From: Gammaproteobacteria bacterium
GTDB lineage: Bacteria > Pseudomonadota > Gammaproteobacteria > UBA11654
Length of the DNA: 5,676 nt
NCBI GenBank assembly: GCA_018672815.1
Contig: JABHDX010000117.1
Coordinates: forward strand, 1 to 5,676
Direction of reading: 5' to 3'
Position numbers and translations under genes: made by a program. Below are positions 1 through 4,889 of the stretch, piece by piece. Position 1 is the first letter of the stretch. Every line of letters starts with the position of its first letter. Under the pieces are notes generated by a model. It saw only the letters and a list, made by a program, of their open reading frames with translations, searched no databases and was not told where the DNA came from.

Positions 1-612
1 AAAAAGGATGGAGATTCTTATAATTTTTTTCATAGAAAAAATGTTTTATTGTCATCTGATGAATTGATGATTGTTGGTCGACATAATGTTGAAAATATTC
101 TCGCAGCTTTATCTCTTGGGCATCAAATAGGGTTATCGCTTAAGTCTATGGTGAGAGCTTCAAAAGATTTTAAGGGCTTGAAACATAGATTGGAGTGGGT
201 CGTAAATCTTAAAGGAGTAGATTATTTTAATGACTCAAAATCAACTAATTCAATTTCAACTATAACAGCCATCAATGCGCTTTCTGAGAAATACAAATCT
301 CTTATTCTAATTGCGGGTGGCATTGCAAAAAATGAAGACTACTCTGAAATGTTTCAGTTAATAAGTGAAAAGATTGATGCTGTCATTTTGATTGGAGAGT
401 CTGCGACATTGTTTTCTCAGCGGATTAATGGTTGTCCTGTAAGTATTGTTGAATCAATAGAACAAGCAGTCATCTCTTCAAAATCTATTGCCAAGGAAGG
501 TGCAATATTGCTTTCACCTGGCTGTGCAAGTTTTGATATGTTTGTTGATTTTAATGAACGCGGTGAAGTTTTTAAGCGTCACGTTCTTGAAGACAGCAAG
601 GATTTTCTATAA
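1..612 (+). CDS. murD: UDP-N-acetylmuramoyl-L-alanine--D-glutamate ligase (MurD), C-terminal part, 5'-truncated by window
   Basis: Cytoplasmic ATP-dependent Mur ligase that adds D-glutamate to UDP-MurNAc-L-Ala in peptidoglycan synthesis. The frame is open from base 1, so the 203 visible residues are roughly the last 45% of a protein usually about 440-460 residues long; the TTG at 49 is internal and not the start. Visible family motifs, numbered from the first in-window codon, are G-x-HN-x-x-N-x-LAA near residues 26-36 (end of the central ATPase domain), HR at 62-63, NDSKSTN at 77-83 (the conserved lysine region of the C-terminal domain), a GG-x-x-K segment, and SPGCASFD at 172-179 followed by FNERG. 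The reading frame is intact to TAA at 610-612. In many proteobacteria murD is followed by ftsW/murG in the division and cell-wall cluster. Here it is followed by a convergent regulator, so it ends its operon or marks a rearranged edge. The assignment is secure; upstream context is not visible. Confidence 0.95.
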   Translation, partial: KKDGDSYNFFHRKNVLLSSDELMIVGRHNVENILAALSLGHQIGLSLKSMVRASKDFKGLKHRLEWVVNLKGVDYFNDSKSTNSISTITAINALSEKYKSLILIAGGIAKNEDYSEMFQLISEKIDAVILIGESATLFSQRINGCPVSIVESIEQAVISSKSIAKEGAILLSPGCASFDMFVDFNERGEVFKRHVLEDSKDFL

Positions 613-639
613 ATAGAGACGAACGATATATTGTAGTTA

Positions 640-1284
640 TTACAGCGAATCATTAGATACAGCAAGATTAGTGCAAAGTGCAACAATTTCTTTTTCTATA
701 TGAGCTGTATTTTTAGGACGTTTTTTTCCATAACCCAGAAATAACATCATTCCTTCAATTAATGCTGCAATCATCACGGCACGCTGTTTTCTCATATGAT
801 TACCCATATCTGGATTAATTGCTTTTATTAAGTTTTCGATACTATCGGTGTGGCCTTGATAGATTTTTTCCATTATATTATTGGTATTTTTATCAACATG
901 TGCCATTGCCCAGAGTTGGTAGAAAAATCCAGCTGTTTCAATAGTTTTGATGTCTTTAACTAGATAATTCATATAGTTTTTAAAGTTTTTTTCAGGATCA
1001 GTCGAATGCGATGAGATCTCCTGAATTTTTTTCTCATACAAAGAAAGCACATATTCCAGTGTTGCTTTTATTAAGATTTCTTTGGTAGGAAAGTAGTGTT
1101 GAAGAGTCTTTAAGTGGATTCCTGTGATGGCTGCTATCTTTCGCAAACTAAGCTTATCATAACCCTGTTCAGAAAGCAGTAGCCTTGTCGCCTCAAGTAT
1201 CTCCAAGCTGCGTTTTAAAGAACTTTTTCGTTTTAAGTTCCTTGGCGAAATATTTTCCGACGAGTCGTATTGTTGTTTAGCCAT
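640..1284 (-). CDS. TetR/AcrR-family transcriptional repressor, divergent to the demethylase operon
   Basis: A 214-residue protein of normal TetR-family length. The N-terminal DNA-binding domain spans about residues 24-72: a first helix (EILEATRLLLSEQGYDKLS) is followed by the helix-turn-helix RKIAAITGIHLKTLQHYF and the family-typical PTKEIL segment. A lysine/arginine-rich stretch (about 15-25) precedes it and may add DNA contacts. The remaining helical part (75-214) is variable, as expected for a ligand-binding and dimerisation domain, and does not reveal the ligand. ATG at 1282-1284 is chosen because an in-frame stop lies about 18 bases upstream and the next Met is past residue 100; no clear Shine-Dalgarno precedes it. 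The gene is divergent to the flavoprotein gene across 144 bp that carry a palindrome at the enzyme promoter. By position it probably represses that operon and responds to its substrate or product (inference). Family call is firm, target is likely, ligand unknown. Confidence 0.92.
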   Translation of the reverse strand: MAKQQYDSSENISPRNLKRKSSLKRSLEILEATRLLLSEQGYDKLSLRKIAAITGIHLKTLQHYFPTKEILIKATLEYVLSLYEKKIQEISSHSTDPEKNFKNYMNYLVKDIKTIETAGFFYQLWAMAHVDKNTNNIMEKIYQGHTDSIENLIKAINPDMGNHMRKQRAVMIAALIEGMMLFLGYGKKRPKNTAHIEKEIVALCTNLAVSNDSL

Positions 1285-1327
1285 AAGTTTAAATTTTTCA
1301 AATTACAAAAATGTTATTGTACGTTGC

Positions 1328-1355
1328 ATTAAATATTTTTTGACTTTTGTTTCAA
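1328..1355 (-). promoter_or_regulatory. Possible sigma-70 promoter of the tetR-family gene
   Basis: Read on the minus strand, TTGAAA (1355-1350) and TTTAAT (1333-1328) are separated by 16 bp and each matches the sigma-70 consensus at 5 of 6 positions. The site overlaps the forward enzyme promoter, so the two polymerases would compete. In such AT-rich DNA chance matches are common; TACAAT at 1321-1316 is an alternative -10 but has no good -35. Confidence 0.35.
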
Positions 1356-1368
1356 TAAGTAGTATATT
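1340..1368 (+). promoter_or_regulatory. Sigma-70 promoter of the flavoprotein/GcvT-like operon
   Basis: TTGACT (1340-1345, 5 of 6 to consensus) and TATATT (1363-1368, 5 of 6) are separated by exactly 17 bp. The predicted transcription start, near 1375-1376, gives a leader of about 53 nt. The start lies at the edge of the palindrome beginning at 1377, which suits steric repression by the divergent TetR-family protein. Confidence 0.75.
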
Positions 1369-1376
1369 ACTCTAAA

Positions 1377-1395
1377 ACCGTCAGTTGACGGTCAA
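1377..1395. promoter_or_regulatory. Candidate TetR-family operator (overlapping palindromes)
   Basis: ACCGTCA and TGACGGT form a 7-bp inverted repeat with a 2-bp centre (1377-1392). A second, overlapping palindrome, TTGAC-G-GTCAA, covers 1385-1395, so half-sites GTCA/TGAC occur three times within 19 bp. It is the most GC-rich segment of an otherwise very AT-rich intergenic region and lies right at the predicted start point of the enzyme operon. Assignment to the adjacent TetR-family protein is by position. The overlapping repeats could seat two dimers, as seen with some TetR-family repressors. Confidence 0.7.
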
Positions 1396-1416
1396 ATTAC
1401 TTTAAAAAATAAATTT

Positions 1417-1421
1417 AGGAG
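1417..1421 (+). promoter_or_regulatory. Ribosome binding site of the flavoprotein gene
   Basis: AGGAG lies 7 nt before the ATG at 1429 and fixes that start codon. Confidence 0.85.
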
Positions 1422-1428
1422 ATATAGC

Positions 1429-3582
1429 ATGGCTAGAGAGAAACGGCACGATATTCTTTTTGAACCAATCAAACTTGGTCCGAAAGTTCTTAAAAACCGA
1501 TTCTGGCAAGTGCCCCACTGTAATGGAGCTGGATCAGATAAGCCAGGAATGCAGGCATCTTTTCGAGGAATGAAAGCTGAAGGAGGCTGGGGAGCAGTTT
1601 TTACAGAAGTTTGCTTTATAACACATGATAGTGATATTCATCCATGGGTTGGAAGTAAAATTATTGATGAAGGAGATGTTAAGAATTTATCTCTGATGTG
1701 CGATAGCATCCACGAACATGGTGGACTTGCAGGTGTGGAACTAACCCATGCCACTGGCTTTAGTTTAAACGCTGAAACTCGCGAGCCAGCGCGAGCACCT
1801 TCACAAATACCACATGAATTTGAAGCTATGGCAAGTGCCAGGTCAATGACAATTAAAGAGATTAAAGAAATTCAACGTGAACATGTAGATGGAGCTTTAA
1901 GAGCAAAGGCAGCAGGCTTTGATTTGCTCACTGTTTATGTTGGTCTCTCAACAATAGCTCAGAATTTCTTGTACCCTTATCACAACAAACGTACTGACGA
2001 ATATGGTGGTTCCTTTGAAAACAGATGTCGTTTTACTCGAGAATTATTAGAGATGATGAGAGAGGAAATTGATGACTGTGCAATTGGAATACGTTTTCCA
2101 ATTGATTCGTTGGAAGAGCCTTTTGGTTATGGAGATTTAGGTATAAAAGCTGAAGATGAGGGTGTCGCTTTTATCAAAGCAATGGACGATCTGGTTGATT
2201 ATTGGGATATAAATATCGGTACCCTAAACTGGGGAGAAGATGCTGGATCTTCCCGATTCTTTGATTCAAACCATCAAGCTCAATATACCAAACATGCAAA
2301 AAAAGCTTCTAAAAAACCGGTCATAAATGTTGGTCGATTTACAGATCCGGATATTATGATTAAAGCAATAAATTCTGGTCAGTGCGATATTATTGGGGCA
2401 GCTCGTCCATCAATTGCTGATCCATTTTTACCAAAAAAAATAGAGGAAGGTCGATACAATGATATTCGAGAATGTATTGGTTGTAATATGTGTGTTTCTC
2501 GATGGGAAAAAGGTGGGCCGCCGATTTGGTGCACTCAAAATCCAACCTCAGGTGAAGAATATCGTAGAGGTTGGCATCCTGAAAACTATGTTCCAACAAA
2601 AAACCCTGATCATCCAATCGTTGTTGTTGGGGCAGGTCCTGCAGGACTTGAGTGTGCGATGACTCTCGGACTTCGTGGTTATAATACTGTTCACCTAATT
2701 GAAGCTGAAGCTGAAATAGGTGGTCATTTACGTTGGGTTTCTAAACTGCCAAATTTTGGAGCTTGGAAGCGAGTTGTTGATTGGAGGGAAACTCAAATTA
2801 AAACAAAAACCAATGTACAAATTATCTTAAATAATCGGCTTAATTATCAAGATGCTCTTGAATGTGGGGCCGAGAGCATTATTTTCGCAACTGGTTCTAG
2901 CTGGAACGAAACGGGTATGTCTGCACCACTTCATGATTATATAGCTGGAGCTGACGCTTCAAAACCTGAAATTTGTACTCCAGAGCAGTATTGTGTACAT
3001 GGGAAAAAACTCGGAAAACGAGTATTAGTAATCGACAATGATCCTTATTATATGGGTTCTGCTATGGCAGAACTTATTGCAGAAAAAGGCCATGAAGTAA
3101 CATACGTCACCTGGGGGGAAACCGTTGGCGTTTATCTTCGTCTGGTTTTAGAAGAGCAACGAATGTTAATGCGACTTATGGAGCTCGGAGTTACCACGAT
3201 TAATCAACATGTCGCAGTAGCTGTTGAAGATGGTAATGCTGTCCTTGTAAATATTTATAAAGGTGAGGAGATGACTGTCGAATACGATAGTGTTATGTTA
3301 GTTTCACACAGAACTTCAAATTGTGATTTATATGATCAATTACAAGGATCGCCTGATGAAATGGCCAATGCTGGAATTAAGTCTATACATTTAATCGGTG
3401 ATGCACATACACCAAGCGTAATTGCACAGGCAACTTTTTCTGGAACACGTCTCGCAAGAGAATTTGATTCAGATAATCCTGACCAACATAAGCCTTTCAT
3501 TCGTGAACGTCGTCTCATAGATGCGACGGAAAAGGATTATCAGCTTGATGCTGAAACGCTATTAATTAAACCATATCATTAA
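1429..3582 (+). CDS. Trimethylamine dehydrogenase-family iron-sulfur flavoprotein, substrate uncertain
   Basis: Predicted cytoplasmic amine dehydrogenase/demethylase of 717 residues, close to the roughly 730 of Methylophilus trimethylamine dehydrogenase (TMADH). Residues 1-345 form the Old Yellow Enzyme-type FMN barrel, with Cys31 in VPHCNGAGSDKPG matching TMADH Cys30, which binds FMN covalently. Cys349, Cys352, Cys355 and Cys368 keep the 4Fe-4S spacing C-x2-C-x2-C-x12-C. Residues about 396-717 are the dinucleotide-fold part, with GAGPAG at 401-406 (ADP-binding in TMADH). Aligned from memory with TMADH, Tyr170, Trp268, Asp271 and Trp359 match Tyr169, Trp264, Asp267 and Trp355. However, Tyr60 is Val61 and His172 is Leu173, so the amine pocket is changed. 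The residue before the first cluster cysteine is Glu348, where TMADH has Val344, near its ETF-docking surface. TMADH passes electrons to ETF; no ETF gene is visible here. First gene of an operon with the GcvT-like gene. Family firm; substrate could be another N-methylated amine, histamine-like amine or betaine derivative. Confidence 0.9.
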   Translation: MAREKRHDILFEPIKLGPKVLKNRFWQVPHCNGAGSDKPGMQASFRGMKAEGGWGAVFTEVCFITHDSDIHPWVGSKIIDEGDVKNLSLMCDSIHEHGGLAGVELTHATGFSLNAETREPARAPSQIPHEFEAMASARSMTIKEIKEIQREHVDGALRAKAAGFDLLTVYVGLSTIAQNFLYPYHNKRTDEYGGSFENRCRFTRELLEMMREEIDDCAIGIRFPIDSLEEPFGYGDLGIKAEDEGVAFIKAMDDLVDYWDINIGTLNWGEDAGSSRFFDSNHQAQYTKHAKKASKKPVINVGRFTDPDIMIKAINSGQCDIIGAARPSIADPFLPKKIEEGRYNDIRECIGCNMCVSRWEKGGPPIWCTQNPTSGEEYRRGWHPENYVPTKNPDHPIVVVGAGPAGLECAMTLGLRGYNTVHLIEAEAEIGGHLRWVSKLPNFGAWKRVVDWRETQIKTKTNVQIILNNRLNYQDALECGAESIIFATGSSWNETGMSAPLHDYIAGADASKPEICTPEQYCVHGKKLGKRVLVIDNDPYYMGSAMAELIAEKGHEVTYVTWGETVGVYLRLVLEEQRMLMRLMELGVTTINQHVAVAVEDGNAVLVNIYKGEEMTVEYDSVMLVSHRTSNCDLYDQLQGSPDEMANAGIKSIHLIGDAHTPSVIAQATFSGTRLAREFDSDNPDQHKPFIRERRLIDATEKDYQLDAETLLIKPYH

Positions 3583-3587
3583 AAGGA
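3582..3587 (+). promoter_or_regulatory. Ribosome binding site of the GcvT-like gene
   Basis: AAAGGA begins at the last base of the upstream stop codon and ends 7 nt before the ATG at 3595. The 12-bp gap with no room for a promoter supports co-transcription with the flavoprotein gene. Confidence 0.75.
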
Positions 3588-3594
3588 ATTAACT

Positions 3595-4701
3595 ATGTCA
3601 GATGAACTCAAACAAACCCCATTTTCAGCTTCTTTTCCTGATGGAGTTGTCGAATGGATTGATATCTTTGGTTACGCTGTACCATTAACTTGGGGTGATC
3701 CAGGCGTTGAATATGCAGCAGTTCGGAATCAAGCTGCAGCAACGGATTACTCAATGCTTCTTAAATGGGACGTAGAAGGTGAGGGAGCAATACAAACCGT
3801 AAACAGTATATTTTCGCGCGATATAAGTGGAATGAATCCAGGAACTATCGCCTATGGCGTCGTTGTCAGTGAAACAGGCACAATGGTTGATGATTGCACT
3901 GTTTTTGTATACAGTCCAGAACATGTTCGCATTTTTGGAGCAAACCCAATGGTTGGCGATTTCCTGAATAATTATCGTCCGAATAATGTCACAGTTAGTC
4001 AGCGTCGTGAAGAGCTTGCACAGCTCTCAGTACAAGGTCCATTAAGTCGAGAAATATTACAAAAACTAACAAGCACTGATATAAGTAATGATGAACTGCG
4101 TTGGTATCATTTCCTGACTGATGTTGATATGGCAGGCATGAAAGTTCAAATTAGCCGAATTGGCTACACTGGTGAACTTGGCTATGAAATCATGCTACCT
4201 GTCGACAGTGCACAAGCATTCTGGGATGCTCTCTTTGAAGTAGGAGAACCACTTGGCTTGATACCTGCTGGAGCTGCTTGTGTAATGATGTGTCGTATCG
4301 AGGCCGGCTTGATTATGGGTGAAGTCGAATATGATCATACAATGACTCCTTACGAATGCCGAATGGCTTGGTCAGTAGATCTCAACAAGGATAACTTTCA
4401 GGGTAAGGAAGCGCTAATCGAAGCACAGAAAAACCCTTCATTAGATATCGTTAGTGTTATATTGCCGGGAGAAGGGGAATACGATGGCGTCGAATTAATG
4501 GACAATAACAAGAAGGTAGGTCTAGTTACAATGGCAATTCCTTCACCTTACCTAGACGGAAAATTTATTGGATTAGCTCGAATCAATCGAGCAAACGCGA
4601 CAGTCGGTAACAAACTAGACCTGAGTTTGGAAGGAAATGGCCAGGTGGAAATCGTAGCGACTCCAGTTTATGATCCTGAGAGGATTAAGTCACGTTCTTG
4701 A
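3595..4701 (+). CDS. GcvT-fold tetrahydrofolate-dependent aminomethyltransferase/demethylase-like protein
   Basis: A stand-alone 368-residue cytoplasmic member of the GcvT (glycine-cleavage T protein)/DmdA superfamily, of normal length. The folate-binding core includes GTMVDD at 95-100 (the conserved Asp region of T-protein), QGPLSREIL at 147-155, RIGYTGELGYEI at 188-199 (signature strand with the conserved Glu) and RIEAGLIMGEVEYDHTMTP at 234-252. The C-terminal part (about 253-368) has the family's FQGKEAL and VGLVTMAIPSPYL segments. No lipoylated H-protein, P-protein or other glycine-cleavage gene is nearby, so a role in glycine cleavage is unlikely. Its close coupling to a TMADH-type flavoprotein suggests it receives the oxidised methyl group and forms 5,10-methylene-THF, as GcvT domains fused to dimethylglycine and sarcosine dehydrogenases do (family knowledge; application here is inference). 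DMSP demethylase DmdA is of the same family and similar length, but nothing here points to DMSP. Superfamily firm, exact substrate unknown. Confidence 0.9.
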   Translation: MSDELKQTPFSASFPDGVVEWIDIFGYAVPLTWGDPGVEYAAVRNQAAATDYSMLLKWDVEGEGAIQTVNSIFSRDISGMNPGTIAYGVVVSETGTMVDDCTVFVYSPEHVRIFGANPMVGDFLNNYRPNNVTVSQRREELAQLSVQGPLSREILQKLTSTDISNDELRWYHFLTDVDMAGMKVQISRIGYTGELGYEIMLPVDSAQAFWDALFEVGEPLGLIPAGAACVMMCRIEAGLIMGEVEYDHTMTPYECRMAWSVDLNKDNFQGKEALIEAQKNPSLDIVSVILPGEGEYDGVELMDNNKKVGLVTMAIPSPYLDGKFIGLARINRANATVGNKLDLSLEGNGQVEIVATPVYDPERIKSRS

Positions 4702-4722
4702 TTATTTTATAAATATTGTTTT

Positions 4723-4739
4723 TTATTTAAATTAAATAA
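4723..4739. repeat. AT-only inverted repeat after the GcvT-like gene
   Basis: TTATTTAA and TTAAATAA are perfectly complementary around a single central A. The repeat lies 22 bp beyond the stop codon and follows six T residues. It contains no G or C, so as an RNA hairpin it would be weak. It may mark the transcript end of the two-gene operon, but it is not a convincing intrinsic terminator. Confidence 0.35.
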
Positions 4740-4740
4740 C

Positions 4741-4769
4741 TTGATAATTGAAAAGTATTATGTTATATT
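4741..4769 (+). promoter_or_regulatory. Sigma-70 promoter of the TctC-like binding-protein gene
   Basis: TTGATA (4741-4746, 5 of 6 to consensus) and TATATT (4764-4769, 5 of 6) are spaced by exactly 17 bp. Predicted start is near 4776, one base before the perfect palindrome at 4777-4790, and leaves a leader of about 114 nt. The arrangement mirrors the enzyme-operon promoter. Confidence 0.7.
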
Positions 4770-4776
4770 ATTAATT

Positions 4777-4790
4777 GTTCGTATACGAAC
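4777..4790. promoter_or_regulatory. Perfect 14-bp palindromic operator candidate (GTTCGTATACGAAC)
   Basis: GTTCGTATACGAAC is identical to its reverse complement and sits at the predicted transcription start of the binding-protein gene. Its core fits the T-x-GT-AT-AC-x-A pattern typical of GntR-family (FadR/FCD subfamily) operators, a frequent class of regulator for organic-acid uptake genes. It shares no half-site with the operator at 1377-1395, so a different regulator, not encoded in the window, is likely. Confidence 0.65.
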
Positions 4791-4855
4791 GTCTTTTAAT
4801 TTAACTTAATTAAGTGAGAGGGATAATCGATGGATTATTTGTGAGACGTTTTTTT
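4788..4855 (+). promoter_or_regulatory. Structured leader with nested inverted repeats and a T-tract
   Basis: An outer inverted repeat, AACGTCT (4788-4794) with AGACGTT (4844-4850), leads directly into seven T residues (4849-4855). It encloses a palindrome CTTAATTAAG (4805-4814) and a hairpin ATAATC-GATG-GATTAT (4823-4838), the latter extendable by two G-U pairs. GTGAGA occurs as a direct repeat at 4814-4819 and 4841-4846, flanking the hairpin. The layout could be an attenuator or only mRNA-stabilising structure; the long-range stem is short, so confidence is low. Confidence 0.3.
4830..4844 (+). other. Possible four-codon leader ORF (M-D-Y-L-stop)
   Basis: ATG GAT TAT TTG TGA lies inside the leader of the binding-protein gene. 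It is preceded by the purine-rich AGAGGG (4817-4822) at a 7-nt spacing normal for translation initiation, and its stop overlaps the 3' arm of the outer inverted repeat. Four codons can easily arise by chance, so a real leader peptide is only a possibility. Confidence 0.2.
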
Positions 4856-4877
4856 AGAATGAAATTAACTTAAAAAA

Positions 4878-4882
4878 AGGAG
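4878..4882 (+). promoter_or_regulatory. Ribosome binding site of the TctC-like gene
   Basis: AGGAG, preceded by seven A residues, ends 7 nt before the ATG at 4890. This is the same spacing as at the flavoprotein gene and fixes the start just before the signal peptide. Confidence 0.85.
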
Positions 4883-4889
4883 ATAAGTA

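Noticed and set aside
49..51. TTG as a start codon for the first gene
   Set aside because: The frame is open back to base 1 and the product lacks the N-terminal half of MurD, so this TTG is an internal Leu codon of a gene cut by the window.
613..639. Bidirectional terminator between murD and the tetR-family gene
   Set aside because: The 27-bp gap has no stable inverted repeat or T-tract.
1376..1428. Riboswitch (for example glycine or SAM type) before the enzyme operon
   Set aside because: The predicted leader is only about 53 nt, AT-rich, and holds no recognisable aptamer core; the palindrome there is better explained as a DNA operator.
2390..2617. 75-codon open frame on the minus strand
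   Set aside because: It lies wholly inside the flavoprotein gene, opposite its Fe-S cysteine region, and its translation has no recognisable features.
2459..2662. 67-codon open frame on the plus strand, another phase
   Set aside because: It overlaps the well-conserved Fe-S and GAGPAG region of the flavoprotein gene, so it is a shadow frame.
3336..3518. 60-codon open frame on the minus strand
   Set aside because: It is opposite the C-terminal part of the flavoprotein gene, with no ribosome site or family resemblance.
3595..4701. Specific call as DMSP demethylase (dmdA) or true glycine-cleavage T protein (gcvT)
   Set aside because: Length and fold fit both, but there are no DMSP-pathway or glycine-cleavage genes nearby, and the partner is an amine-dehydrogenase-type flavoprotein. 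Only the superfamily is supported.
4702..4740. Strong rho-independent terminator after the GcvT-like gene
   Set aside because: The only inverted repeat is made solely of A and T and is not followed by a T-tract on the plus strand; kept only as a weak repeat.
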